In this document: in pieces, positions 1-8,488 of the stretch
How the letters are laid out: each line of letters starts with the position of its first letter
How positions within the stretch are numbered: the stretch's first letter is position 1
Origin: Vibrio sinensis
GTDB taxonomy: Bacteria > Pseudomonadota > Gammaproteobacteria > Enterobacterales > Vibrionaceae
Direction: 5' to 3'
NCBI RefSeq assembly: GCF_003605645.1
Contig: NZ_QVMU01000001.1
Location: forward strand, 186,001-250,000
DNA length: 64,000 nt
Position numbers and translations under genes: made by a program
Notes under the pieces: generated by a model
What the model saw: the letters and a program-made list of their open reading frames with translations, nothing else
What the model was told of the DNA's origin: nothing
Databases searched by the model: none

Positions 1-198
1 TTGTGCAAACCAATCAGTAAGTTGAGGCTGTGTATGTAAAGAGTGAATATGAACAGATAGTTGTGCCATAGCTTCAGAACGTGCTTGGTTACCACCTGAT
101 GGCATCATGGAAGCTTGGTCCCAACCGCAAATAGCAGCAAGGTGATTGTAATGAGAAATGGTTTTGGAATGAGAGAGAAGTTTTTCGAATGCGCTCAT
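1..198 (-). CDS. M32 family metallocarboxypeptidase (N-terminal part)
   Basis: The reverse strand translates from an ATG at 198 and runs off the left edge, giving 66 residues that begin MSAFEKLLSHSKTISHYNHL. The segment WDQASMMPSGGNQAR, followed by SEAMAQLS, matches the conserved N-terminal block of family M32 (thermostable carboxypeptidase 1-like) metallocarboxypeptidases, which usually run to about 500 residues. The HEXXH zinc site lies outside the window, so activity cannot be judged. These are cytoplasmic enzymes that remove C-terminal residues from peptides. The identification rests on one conserved block. Confidence 0.85.
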   Translation of the reverse strand, partial: MSAFEKLLSHSKTISHYNHLAAICGWDQASMMPSGGNQARSEAMAQLSVHIHSLHTQPQLTDWFAQ

Positions 199-354
199 AT
201 TTTAATGCCTTAGCGAGTCAGTGTCATAAAAGTCTACCAATCAATGAAAGGTAGACCAAGCTACAGACGCTAGTTTTTAGCAAATGAGGAATTAAGGAAT
301 AAGAACTAACATCGAGACGTTACTTGGACCATTTAGATAAAATAGCCGTGTATT

Positions 355-519
355 TTAGATTTCAGCTTCGAGGGCAGCTGCTTGCTCGAACATAATTTTA
401 GTAGACCAACCGTAGCTGCTGTATTCTTCAGCGAGTACATTTGCTACATCGAGGCTCACTCGAGCTTCGGTCCATTTACCAATATTCATCACTCTATACT
501 GCAGAGTTACAATTTCCAT
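355..519 (-). CDS. small uncharacterised protein, 54 aa
   Basis: A short reverse-strand ORF starts at ATG 519 behind a good AAGGAA ribosome-binding site and ends at TAA 355. The 54-residue product starts MEIVTLQYRVMNIGKWTEAR and is acidic, soluble and rich in alanine and glutamate, with no membrane segment. I do not recognise a family. A 60-codon ORF lies antisense to it and has no ribosome-binding site, so I take the reverse strand as real. It may be co-oriented with the M32 peptidase gene 156 bp downstream. Confidence 0.6.
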   Translation of the reverse strand: MEIVTLQYRVMNIGKWTEARVSLDVANVLAEEYSSYGWSTKIMFEQAAALEAEI

Positions 520-744
520 TTTTATTCCTTTGGGTGCATATGTTTATATAATCATCTGCCCTGACTATACTAAAAACCCTGTATTCAGTATGTGATTTTA
601 TAAACAAAAGAGGCACGTAAAAGCGGGTATTTTGTAGAATATCGGCTTTAATTCTCATTTTTTGAGAAATAAAAATGCTGTTAGGTTTTATAGGAATTGT
701 GCCAATATAGCCCCTATCAATGGATGATTTATTTCACGGTACTT

Positions 745-1374
745 ATGATTGTTAATTTTGAAGCATTTATTATAGCGATTACGATTTTGACGCTAACACC
801 GGGTGTGGATACGGCACTTGTGCTGCGTAACTCTTCTCGGGGTGGAATGCCGGACGGGGTCACTACCAGTTTGGGTATTTGTTTAGGCTTGTTTGTTCAC
901 GCTATGTTTTCAGCGGTGGGTATTTCGGCAGTATTGGCTCAATCGGCAGAAGCTTTTCAAGCAGTGAAAATGGTTGGTGCGATTTATCTTATTTGGTTGG
1001 GGGTATCGAGTTTACGAGCCATTGTTCGAGGTGACGTTAGTGTTGCTGTCAATACTGCTAATGAACACAAGCTTGATTGGCGTCGCTCGCTGCGAGAGGG
1101 TTTTTTGTCTAATGTATTGAATCCGAAAACTGCCGTCTTTTACTTAGCATTTTTACCTCAATTTATTAATCCAGAAGGTTCAGCGATTACGCAGTCTTTT
1201 TTAATGGCTTCGATTCACTTTGTGATTGCGATGATCTGGCAGTGCAGTTTGGCGGGTGCGTTAAATTCAGCCAAGAAGTTACTTAAAAGTGCTCGCTTTA
1301 TGACTTGGATGGAAGGCACTACAGGTGTTGTAATGGTGGCACTGGGCTTTAAATTGTTATTTGAAAAAGAGTAG
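745..1374 (+). CDS. LysE/RhtB family amino-acid exporter
   Basis: A 209-residue inner-membrane protein with about six hydrophobic segments. The N-terminal block ending LTLTPGVDTALVLRNS is the LysE/RhtB signature (TPGP-like motif at the end of helix 1), followed by the conserved GxxxG-containing helix 2 and the LNPKTAVFYLAFLPQF block. The family exports amino acids such as lysine, homoserine or threonine; the substrate here cannot be read. The open frame extends upstream to 697, but starting at MIVNFEAF (745) gives the usual family length and places helix 1 at the N-terminus. No strong ribosome-binding site decides between the starts. A strong terminator follows. Confidence 0.85.
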   Translation: MIVNFEAFIIAITILTLTPGVDTALVLRNSSRGGMPDGVTTSLGICLGLFVHAMFSAVGISAVLAQSAEAFQAVKMVGAIYLIWLGVSSLRAIVRGDVSVAVNTANEHKLDWRRSLREGFLSNVLNPKTAVFYLAFLPQFINPEGSAITQSFLMASIHFVIAMIWQCSLAGALNSAKKLLKSARFMTWMEGTTGVVMVALGFKLLFEKE

Positions 1375-1433
1375 GTTTGTTTAGACAATCAGTCTATCGA
1401 ATGCTCTCTTGAACGACATAGCGATGAGAAATG

Positions 1434-1469
1434 AAAAAAGCAGCCCCTTGGTTTAGGGGCTGCTTTTTT
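1434..1469. terminator. bidirectional rho-independent terminator
   Basis: AAAAAAGCAGCCCCT, a short loop and AGGGGCTGCTTTTTT form a GC-rich stem flanked by A and T tracts. It sits between the convergent LysE-family gene and the alanine/glycine symporter gene and can serve both. Confidence 0.9.
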
Positions 1470-1498
1470 ATTGCTTCATTCATAAAGAGTGAAACGGT

Positions 1499-2872
1499 TT
1501 AGTTTTGTAATTCCGGTTGGCGAGTTAATTCCACCGCAGATTCGAAATAACGTTTAGTTTCTTCAACCACAACGTGGCGTAATGCAATCAAACCAATGAG
1601 GTTTGGAATCGCCATCAAACCATTCACGATATCTGCAATTAACCAAATCATATCAAGGTGTAAGAAAGCACCTGAAGCAACCAAAACTACGAAGAATATT
1701 TTGTAAGGCAGTACAGCCTTGGTACCCATTAGGTAAACAACACAGCGTTCACCGTAGTAGTTCCAGCCCAAAATCGTAGTAAATGCAAAGAACATCAGAC
1801 CGATTGAAACCATCAGTGGACCGACAGTGTTCGCATTCAGACCTACGGCGAATGCGTGAGTGGTCATCGCGGCACCAGCAAGGTCACTTTGCCATGCGCC
1901 AGTCAAAATCAAGGTCAAGCCTGTCATGGTACAGATGATGATGGTGTCGAAAAACGTCCCCGTCATGGAGATCAGGCCTTGTTTTACACAAGAGTCCGTT
2001 TTTGCAGCGGCCGCCGCCATCGGTGCACTACCTAGGCCAGATTCATTTGAAAATACACCACGAGCAATACCTGATTGAATTGCCAACATAATGCTAGCCC
2101 CTAGGAATCCGCCCGTTGCTGCTGTTGAAGTAAAGGCTGAAACCAGAACTAATTCGACGGCAGGGATAAGCTGATCGGCATTCATGATGATCACGCTTAA
2201 ACAAGCAAGAACATAGAACAGCGCCATGGTCGGAACGACTTTACCTGCCACTTTTGCGATAGATTGGATACCACCAAGAGTGACAAAAGCGACTAAAGCT
2301 GTGAGTACAAAAGCGGACAGTTCACGAGATACACCGAATGAAATTTCGCTGGCGTCTAAGATGGCATTGACTTGAGGGAAAGTGCCAATACCAAAACAAG
2401 CTACGCCCAACGCGAATATCGCAAACATAATAGCGAGAGCTTTTGAGCCAACACCATATTGGAGATAGTACATTGGTCCGCCAATCATCTGGCCATTGTC
2501 ATCAACTCGGCGATATTTAACGGCGAGTAGACATTCAGCGTACTTGGTTGCCATGCCGAATAGGGCAGCAAGCCACATCCAAAATAGTGCGCCAGGTCCA
2601 CCAAGTTTGATCGCGGTAGCAACACCTACGATGTTACCCGTACCAATGGTGGCAGAAAGTGCAGTACATAAGGCAGCAAAGCTGGATACATCACCCTGTT
2701 TGTTATTGTCTTCTTTGCTGAAGACCATTTTTAACGCGCTAGGTAAGTGTCTAAATTGAATAAGTCCGAGACGAAAAGTGAAGTAGACACCGGTACCCAC
2801 TAACAAGATAAGCAGTGGTGGTCCCCAGACAAAATTGTCGATGGTAGTCAGTAGTGATTGAACGTTGTTCAT
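1499..2872 (-). CDS. AGCS family sodium:alanine/glycine symporter
   Basis: A 457-residue polytopic membrane protein of the alanine-or-glycine:cation symporter family. Visible signatures include the N-terminal WGPPLLILLVGTGVYFT segment, the GTGNIVGVATAI block and GGPGALFWMW, all diagnostic of AGCS carriers that take up alanine or glycine with sodium. The start at 2872 is preceded by AAGGGGA. The gene lies behind a tandem glycine riboswitch, which makes glycine the likely main substrate. The leader between riboswitch and start contains a terminator-like hairpin. The length is normal and no defect is visible. Confidence 0.95.
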   Translation of the reverse strand: MNNVQSLLTTIDNFVWGPPLLILLVGTGVYFTFRLGLIQFRHLPSALKMVFSKEDNNKQGDVSSFAALCTALSATIGTGNIVGVATAIKLGGPGALFWMWLAALFGMATKYAECLLAVKYRRVDDNGQMIGGPMYYLQYGVGSKALAIMFAIFALGVACFGIGTFPQVNAILDASEISFGVSRELSAFVLTALVAFVTLGGIQSIAKVAGKVVPTMALFYVLACLSVIIMNADQLIPAVELVLVSAFTSTAATGGFLGASIMLAIQSGIARGVFSNESGLGSAPMAAAAAKTDSCVKQGLISMTGTFFDTIIICTMTGLTLILTGAWQSDLAGAAMTTHAFAVGLNANTVGPLMVSIGLMFFAFTTILGWNYYGERCVVYLMGTKAVLPYKIFFVVLVASGAFLHLDMIWLIADIVNGLMAIPNLIGLIALRHVVVEETKRYFESAVELTRQPELQN

Positions 2873-2928
2873 GGTTTCCCCTTAATTGATAAAGCAATAC
2901 TAAGGAGAAGAGGGAAAGGGCTAAGATC

Positions 2929-2965
2929 AAAAGGATCTCATAGCAATGCTATAGGCACGAGGTCC
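2929..2965 (-). terminator. terminator-like hairpin in glycine riboswitch leader
   Basis: On the minus strand GGACCTCGTG pairs imperfectly with CTATGAGATCC and is followed by TTTT. It lies between the second aptamer and the symporter start. It may be the expression platform whose formation is altered by glycine, but the pairing has a mismatch and wobbles. Confidence 0.45.
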
Positions 2966-3000
2966 ATAGCAGCAAAGTCCATAGCTGGATAAAAGTCTTT

Positions 3001-3220
3001 CCACTCCTCTGTCCTTTTGCCTGAGAGTTTCACTTCGCTTGCGCGAAACTTGCTCCTTCGGCGACCGATTTAACGGTTCTCTCCAGAGGTTCCTCCAACT
3101 ACAGTCCTCACCCATCTAAACAGTTTTAGATATAGGCACCTGAAAGATTTACTTCTTCGGTAGGATACGTTGCCAAATTGTTACAATTAGGTCGTATCCA
3201 CTCTCCTGCAGTCTTCATCG
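3001..3220 (-). promoter_or_regulatory. tandem glycine riboswitch (two gcvT-type aptamers)
   Basis: Read on the minus strand, two glycine-aptamer cores follow each other. The first (about 3220 to 3100) has GACTGCAGGAGAG, CTACCGAAGAAGTAAATC and CTTTCAGGT. The second (about 3095 to 3001) has CCTCTGGAGAGAACCG, CGCCGAAGGAGCAAG and CTCTCAGGCAAAAGGACAGAGG. The two are joined by the short linker typical of cooperative tandem glycine riboswitches. The element precedes a glycine/alanine symporter gene, an arrangement known in Vibrio. An ORF reading through the element on the same strand is not a gene. Confidence 0.92.
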
Positions 3221-3282
3221 GAACGATTACTCACATAGTGAGTAAAAGTAAGTCGTTAATGCTGGTCACTAACGAAGTGTGA

Positions 3283-3310
3283 ACAATATCATGTTTATTG
3301 ACGAAATCAA
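3283..3310 (-). promoter_or_regulatory. putative sigma-70 promoter for the riboswitch transcript
   Basis: On the minus strand TTGATT and TATTGT are separated by 16 bp, placing transcription start about 55 bp upstream of the first aptamer. No other hexamer pair nearby fits as well. The rest of the roughly 490-bp gap up to 3715 shows no gene; it must also hold the plus-strand promoter for the next operon. Confidence 0.4.
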
Positions 3311-3714
3311 CCGGATTTTCGAGCTATTTGTTCACTTTTATGAAGAAGCATTTGCTGCTTTATAGAACACTGCCCTTTTTTAAGACGCTGATAGTGAATG
3401 AATCTTCAGCGTTCAAACAAGAAAACGACCTAACTCTGACCTTTTGAGCGCGTTTAATGGTATAAATTGGAGTGAGAATCGACGTATTGCTATTTACATA
3501 TACTCGAAGCTGAAGTTGTGTTCCTTTTTTACTGCGTTTGTTTAGTTTGATTGGGATTTATTGGCTTACCTGCAACACCAAGTTGTTTGGGTATAGAATA
3601 TTAAGCAGAGAGTTCTATTGATTTAAGTCGCTAAACTTAGAATAAGTTTGGATGTATACAGAGATGGCGGTGAACGCCTCGATGGTACAGAAAAGAAGAA
3701 GTTAAGGAGTGATT

Positions 3715-3873
3715 ATGACCAGATTAATTGCGATTGTTTTGCTCGGTGCATTGGCCTTTTTATTGTTTCGTTATCGCACCAATCAGACCGTTCAGAAATG
3801 GGTTATTGTCACTTTGATTTCTGCCTTTTTTATCTATACCGCGACCTTAATGTTTAGCGAAATCATACGTTAG
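3715..3873 (+). CDS. small membrane protein, 52 aa
   Basis: A short ORF starting MTRLIAIVLLGALAFLLFRY behind a strong TAAGGAGT ribosome-binding site and ending at TAG 3871. It has two hydrophobic segments (about residues 3-18 and 30-46) separated by a short basic loop, so it should be an inner-membrane hairpin protein. I do not recognise the family. The next gene starts 19 bp downstream with its own GGAG site, so the two are probably one operon. A longer ORF in another frame at 3648 lacks a ribosome-binding site. Confidence 0.65.
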   Translation: MTRLIAIVLLGALAFLLFRYRTNQTVQKWVIVTLISAFFIYTATLMFSEIIR

Positions 3874-3892
3874 GCAAGTTGGAGTAACGTAA

Positions 3893-4627
3893 GTGAATAA
3901 AGTAACAGATCATGATGAAAATGATGATGTTGTGGTCATTGAACAACGCGATAAAAAAACCTACATCTACATTGCTATAGCAGGTGTGTTGGGGTTGGCG
4001 CTTGGTGGCTTAGTTGGTTCATCGTTAACGGCGAATCAGTGGCAGGAGGCTTACCAAAAGCTAGAAACTCAATATCAATCAGCACATCGTGATAAAGAGC
4101 AAATGGCCAGTCGCGTTGAAGATGAGCTCGCAACCGTTCATTCGCAAGTGCAGGATAAGCTTGATATGGCGCTGGTGGATGCAAAAGCTGAGCATGAAAA
4201 ACAAATGCTAAGTTTACAAGCACAAGTGCAAGAGCTTGAAAAAGTAAATTTGTCTCTGGAAGAGCAGGTTTCGGCTCAGAAAAAGCAGATTGCTGACGCG
4301 AATAATCAAAATACTAAATTGAATCATCAAGCAGACGTCCAAGCAACATTGCTTGAGCGTTCACGTGAGTTATTCCAACGTGAGTTAAAAGTTAAGCAAC
4401 AGCTAGAAGCGCTCCAAAAAGAGCGGGATCTGCTAGAGCCTAAACTGCCTAAACTAAAGGAGGAGTGTGACTTGTTCTTAGATGGCACGTCTTGGGATGT
4501 AAAATCAGATTCATGTGATAAGCAAGACGAAGCGAACTCTCGTTTAAGTCAAATCGATCAAATGATCCGTGTCCATCAGATGGATTTAGAGCAAATTAAG
4601 TCACTTTCCGAGCAAATTGGTTTGTGA
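3893..4627 (+). CDS. membrane-anchored coiled-coil protein, unknown function
   Basis: A 244-residue protein from a GTG start with GGAG about 8 bp upstream. It has an acidic N-terminus with a DHDENDDVV run, one transmembrane segment (about 25-46, with GLALGGLVGSS), then a long coiled coil (about 50-185) rich in Q, E, K and A with heptad spacing. A C-terminal part has two cysteines (CDLFLDGTSWDVKSDSC) that could form a disulfide. The topology suggests a cytoplasmic tail and a large periplasmic coiled coil. I do not recognise a named family. It is probably cotranscribed with the small membrane protein ahead of it, and a terminator follows. Confidence 0.75.
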   Translation: MNKVTDHDENDDVVVIEQRDKKTYIYIAIAGVLGLALGGLVGSSLTANQWQEAYQKLETQYQSAHRDKEQMASRVEDELATVHSQVQDKLDMALVDAKAEHEKQMLSLQAQVQELEKVNLSLEEQVSAQKKQIADANNQNTKLNHQADVQATLLERSRELFQRELKVKQQLEALQKERDLLEPKLPKLKEECDLFLDGTSWDVKSDSCDKQDEANSRLSQIDQMIRVHQMDLEQIKSLSEQIGL

Positions 4628-4648
4628 TTTCTTTGTGATCCTGATGCA

Positions 4649-4673
4649 AAGCCTCAAGCGATTGAGGCTTTTT
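4649..4673 (+). terminator. rho-independent terminator
   Basis: AAGCCTCAA, loop GCGA and TTGAGGCTT form a perfect 9-bp stem followed by a T run, just after the coiled-coil protein gene. Confidence 0.85.
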
Positions 4674-4827
4674 AATGTGTAATCGCTCTCATCAAATGCA
4701 CCCTCTAGATGAAATTTACAAATTTCTCAGTAGCTTAACCTCATAAGTCAGGATGAACTGAGTATTAGTGTTAATTCACTGGGTCTATCTTTCGAGGTTG
4801 ACTTAGGGACTATAGGGTGAAAACGGA

Positions 4828-6705
4828 ATGCTAGCATTTCAAGGTGAGAGATTACTGTCTAAACTGCGTCAATTGATCATGTTGTTGTATGTGCTGTCAG
4901 TGTTATTGATTAGCAATACGTTGATATCAGAGCATGAATTGATTAAAGGTTTTTATCTCGTATTTCCAGTTGCTATGTTAATGGCATTACTGAGTAAAAC
5001 GATGAAGAGAAAACAAATAGCAGCACAAATTTCATTTGCTGTTCTCTTTATTGGTGGTTTATTTGAACCGTTAGAATTTGATGTCATTGAAGAAACTTTT
5101 ATTCTTCTCCCTCTGTGTTACATCTTTCTGTTTCCTGGGTCATTCTGGCCTTTGGCCGGTTCGGTCGCTTTACTGCTTAGTTGTTATATTGATCTTCCTC
5201 TTGAACGGATGGGGGACTTTAGTTGGGATGCAATAAAGCTTTGCTTAATTACTTTGTTTGCCTCTGTAATGAGTTATTTTCAGCAGAAGTTAACGTTACA
5301 AGCGGCCCTGTATAAACGAGCGAGTTTGACCGATTGCCTAACTGATGTTTCTAATCGTAAAGCCTTTTTTTCTGATTTGAGGAAAATAGGCTTAAAACGA
5401 GGTTATGACTATGTCTCGATTCAAATTGGACTCAACGATCTAAAAAATGTGAACGAGAATTTTGGTCATAATAACGGCGATAAGTTGCTAAAGAAGTTCG
5501 TGAGCCAACTGAATATGATCATTATTGATCAAGGGCATTTATACCGACTCACCGAAACAGAATTTATCGTATTGGTTTCAGATACCACGAATGTCGTTGC
5601 GAAAGCTCAACGTTTAGTTCGCAAAATTACCCGATTAAATAACGGTATGTATCGAGTGAGCAATACTTCATTGATGTTGAATTTTAGTCTTGGTGTCGCG
5701 GTATTAAGTGATGCGGCTTATAACACGACTTTGTGGGGTAAGAATGCTGATATCGCTTTGTGTAAAGCGAGGAGCACAGGATGTGCGACAGCACAATGGT
5801 ACGATGATAGTTTACTTAATGAAACAATTCGCCAAAATCAGATTGAAATAGAATTAGAACAAGCGATTGCTGCTAATCAATTTGTATTGGTTTATCAGCC
5901 TAAAGTTTCAATTAAAAACGATCAAATTGTCGGTGCAGAAGCATTAATTCGTTGGCCTCATCCACAACTTGGTGTTATTTCTCCAAGAGAATTTATTGGT
6001 ATTGCTGAAAAAACAGCGCAGATCATCCCTATTGGTCGTTGGGTAATAAATGAAGCGTGTAAACAAGCCAAATTGTGGTACAGCCAAGGGCATCATATTT
6101 GTGTGGCGGTTAATGTTTCATCAGTTCAGTTTGCACACGATGATGTCTATTCTTACGTTAGAGAAGCCTTGGAACGCTATCACCTACCAGCGAATTTATT
6201 GCAAATTGAAATCACAGAAACGACCTTGATGAAGCGTCCTGAACGAGTCTCGGATGCCTGTAAAAAACTTCGTGAATTGGGTGTATCCATTGCTATCGAT
6301 GACTTCGGTGTCGCCTATTCTTCGTTGAATTATTTGAAACATTTACCTGTGGATGTTCTAAAAATAGATAAGACCTTTATTGATGATTGTGTGGAGTTAC
6401 TAACAGATAAAATGTTAGTACGAACCATTATTCAGATGGGACGAAATTTGAGTAAAACGGTGATTGCTGAAGGGGTAGAGACCCAAGCTCAACTTGATGT
6501 TGTGAAGCAAGAGGGGTGTGATGAGTTTCAGGGGTATCTATTTTCCAAACCGATTTCAGCGCTTCAGTTTACGAGTTTATTACCGGAGCCAAAGAGAGAA
6601 CCACAACGGCAGAACGCACGTCAAACCGAGATAAAAACCGAATCGGAGTCTGTTATTGACGCCGTAACTTATCCTAAAGAGGTGTATCCAGATTTTGTTC
6701 ATTGA
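4828..6705 (+). CDS. membrane protein with degenerate GGDEF and intact EAL domain (c-di-GMP phosphodiesterase)
   Basis: A 625-residue protein with several N-terminal transmembrane segments (about 15-150), a GGDEF-fold domain (about 165-325) and an EAL domain (about 335-585). The diguanylate cyclase signature is replaced by TETEF (242-246) and the usual metal-binding D in the first loop is altered, so cyclase activity is unlikely. The EAL domain keeps its catalytic set: E371 (EALIRW), N429, E464, the DD pair 491-492, K512 and the AEGVE motif. It should hydrolyse c-di-GMP, with the degenerate domain possibly a regulatory GTP sensor. A polar C-terminal tail follows. The gene appears monocistronic. 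Confidence 0.9.
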   Translation: MLAFQGERLLSKLRQLIMLLYVLSVLLISNTLISEHELIKGFYLVFPVAMLMALLSKTMKRKQIAAQISFAVLFIGGLFEPLEFDVIEETFILLPLCYIFLFPGSFWPLAGSVALLLSCYIDLPLERMGDFSWDAIKLCLITLFASVMSYFQQKLTLQAALYKRASLTDCLTDVSNRKAFFSDLRKIGLKRGYDYVSIQIGLNDLKNVNENFGHNNGDKLLKKFVSQLNMIIIDQGHLYRLTETEFIVLVSDTTNVVAKAQRLVRKITRLNNGMYRVSNTSLMLNFSLGVAVLSDAAYNTTLWGKNADIALCKARSTGCATAQWYDDSLLNETIRQNQIEIELEQAIAANQFVLVYQPKVSIKNDQIVGAEALIRWPHPQLGVISPREFIGIAEKTAQIIPIGRWVINEACKQAKLWYSQGHHICVAVNVSSVQFAHDDVYSYVREALERYHLPANLLQIEITETTLMKRPERVSDACKKLRELGVSIAIDDFGVAYSSLNYLKHLPVDVLKIDKTFIDDCVELLTDKMLVRTIIQMGRNLSKTVIAEGVETQAQLDVVKQEGCDEFQGYLFSKPISALQFTSLLPEPKREPQRQNARQTEIKTESESVIDAVTYPKEVYPDFVH

Positions 6706-6815
6706 ACATTCAATGAATTTAAAAACTATTGTCACTTAATCAAGCATCTTGATGCGGCTTAGGTATACAATAGAGTGCTTGGGATATTGAAATAGCGCTA
6801 ACATCACCGCATCTT

Positions 6816-7205
6816 ATGAATCTAGAACCTATTACTATCTCGTTACCCTCATTGATTCATCGTATTGGGGGAGATAACACTAAAATAGCGCGAGCTTTTG
6901 CAGAGCAATGCAATTGCCGGATGCAGCGAGTTCGTCGGTCAAGACATTGGCAAGTCACTGGTGAATTTGACGATTTAAAGCAGCTATTCGCTATGCTTAA
7001 ATTGGAAAGCTATGATGACTTTCGTTTTGTGTATACAAAAATGGAAGCGCATATTCATCAAATAGAATTAACCCATGAGCCTTTGAATGTAAAATTGAGA
7101 CGTTTGATTGAAAATAACCCAGCAATCACGTTAGCAGAATTGATGTCAATGACACATTGCTCTCTTATAGAAGCGAGAATTGCGCGTGATGAAGCGGAGT
7201 TTTAA
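6816..7205 (+). CDS. conserved hypothetical protein, 129 aa
   Basis: A soluble basic protein beginning MNLEPITISLPSLIHRIGGD, with an RRSRHWQVTG segment and a C-terminal helical part (about 90-129) that looks like a winged-helix or HTH fold (NPAITLAELMSMTHCS). Similar Vibrio proteins with an LPSLIHRIGG start are, from memory, sometimes named ribosome recycling factor family protein; I cannot confirm that and see no other functional motif. The start at 6816 follows a region with no strong ribosome-binding site. It stands alone between the EAL gene and a non-coding stretch. Confidence 0.65.
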   Translation: MNLEPITISLPSLIHRIGGDNTKIARAFAEQCNCRMQRVRRSRHWQVTGEFDDLKQLFAMLKLESYDDFRFVYTKMEAHIHQIELTHEPLNVKLRRLIENNPAITLAELMSMTHCSLIEARIARDEAEF

Positions 7206-7283
7206 CCGCATTCGATTTGTAGTGGTCAATTAAAATTGTCAAATACACTCTCTTTTGTATAACGCACGATCAGTGCAACCCAT

Positions 7284-7310
7284 TTCTTCTTCTTCTTCTT
7301 CTTCTTCTTC
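7284..7310. repeat. (TTC)9 trinucleotide microsatellite
   Basis: Nine uninterrupted TTC units lie in the 276-bp gap between the 129-aa protein gene and the DUF4156 lipoprotein gene. Just upstream, TTGTCA (7236) and TATAAC (7258) at 16-bp spacing form a plausible plus-strand promoter, so the repeat would lie in the lipoprotein mRNA leader. Confidence 0.9.
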
Positions 7311-7481
7311 TACCAAGCCCGCTGAACTGTACCTTGAGGTTACTTGAACATAAGTACTTAGATATCGCATAGTGCTGAGTATAGCCCAATGTAGCTATCA
7401 GCCGCTCAGAAACGATTTTTCTTGCCTTTACGTAAACTATGACTAAAATTCGCCAGCTTATTTTTACTAAGGTGTATTTGA

Positions 7482-7883
7482 ATGAAGAGCTTATTGGCTG
7501 GTGTAATGCTGATTACTGCAACGACGTTAACTGGCTGTGTGACATTTCCGACAGATGAATCAGAACAAGTGGATGTTATTTGGGATGATACTGCTGCACT
7601 TCAAGGATGTGAACACAAGGGCACTGTAATTGGCTCTGAAGGACACTTTTACGATTACTGGTTACACGCAGACAAAGATATGGTTTGGGGAACGCTGAAC
7701 CAAATGCGCATTAAAGCAGCAGAACAAGGTGCAGATACGTTGTATTTATACCAGCCTCTTGGTTTCTTATCATCAATGACTATGTTTGGTAACGCTTACG
7801 ACTGCAGTGTGAAAAACTCCGTCGTGGCTGAAAAAATCCAAGCAGAAACGACACAAGCGCTAACCGTATCGACAAGTAATTAG
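7482..7883 (+). CDS. DUF4156-like lipoprotein
   Basis: A 133-residue protein with an N-terminal signal and lipobox LTGC (Cys at about 19), so it should be lipid-anchored in the envelope. The body, with LQGCEHKGTVIGSEGH, the NQMRIKAAEQGADTLYLY block and a second cysteine near the end, matches the DUF4156 family of small enterobacterial and Vibrio lipoproteins. The pair of non-lipobox cysteines could form a disulfide. The function of the family is unknown. It appears to be transcribed alone. Confidence 0.8.
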   Translation: MKSLLAGVMLITATTLTGCVTFPTDESEQVDVIWDDTAALQGCEHKGTVIGSEGHFYDYWLHADKDMVWGTLNQMRIKAAEQGADTLYLYQPLGFLSSMTMFGNAYDCSVKNSVVAEKIQAETTQALTVSTSN

Positions 7884-8136
7884 TTAATGTATTTGTTCAA
7901 TTTGGAGTTGTAGCCAACCTATAACTCCAAATTGTTAGGATATAACCAATTTCTGATGCATTCCCTTTAGTTAGTGCTTTAGTTGGATATATCAATTTAA
8001 GCTCTTATATATCGAATTCTGCCTATGCTTGATCATGACTCTGCATTGTTAATAGCATGCATCATCAAGACTATTATCTGGCTTAGTGTTCGGTTCAGAG
8101 CTAAAATTCTAACGGCCCTTTCTTAACTGAATTTAT

Positions 8137-8400
8137 ATGAAGAAGTTTTTACGCTTAGATCTCTTAGGTGCGGTATGTAGTTTGCTTAGCTATATCTACC
8201 TGTTGGGACACGGATCATCACATCCATTATGGCAATGGCCATTAGAAGCATTGCATGGCGCGGCTTTCACATTCGCTTGGGGTTTTGGCGCATCGAAGTC
8301 TTTAGCTTATGTGTTATCGATCATTACTTTCATAGCGGTTACGGTTTCAGGTTACCTGCTGGGAAAGATCATTTCACGTTGGTTAAGCCGATACCGATAA
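8137..8400 (+). CDS. small membrane protein, 87 aa
   Basis: A hydrophobic 87-residue protein beginning MKKFLRLDLLGAVCSLLSYIYL. Two clear transmembrane segments (about 8-25 and 55-77) flank a loop with HGSSHPLWQWPLEALHGAAF, and the tail RWLSRYR is basic, favouring a cytoplasmic C-terminus. I do not recognise a family. The 253-bp gap upstream shows no other gene. A second ORF in another frame from 8229 overlaps most of it and is a shadow. A terminator follows at 8460. Confidence 0.65.
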   Translation: MKKFLRLDLLGAVCSLLSYIYLLGHGSSHPLWQWPLEALHGAAFTFAWGFGASKSLAYVLSIITFIAVTVSGYLLGKIISRWLSRYR

Positions 8401-8459
8401 GCAATAATTCAGCTTTAATCGAGCGTTTAGTTTAGATTTAAATGAGATGTGTAAACAAG

Positions 8460-8482
8460 AAGGTCGCTATCGCGACCTTTTT
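8460..8482. terminator. bidirectional rho-independent terminator
   Basis: AAGGTCGC, loop TATC and GCGACCTT form a perfect stem followed by TTTT. It separates the small membrane protein gene from the convergent aminotransferase gene. Confidence 0.85.
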
Positions 8483-8488
8483 GTTTCA

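Noticed and set aside
382..564. Plus-strand 60-aa ORF
   Set aside because: It is antisense to a 54-aa ORF that has a good ribosome-binding site and more protein-like composition.
2927..3115. Minus-strand 62-aa ORF
   Set aside because: It reads through the second glycine aptamer and has no protein-like character; the RNA element explains the sequence.
3648..3857. Plus-strand 69-aa ORF ahead of the coiled-coil gene
   Set aside because: An overlapping frame (3715-3873) has a strong TAAGGAGT site and encodes a clear two-segment membrane protein, so this frame is a shadow.
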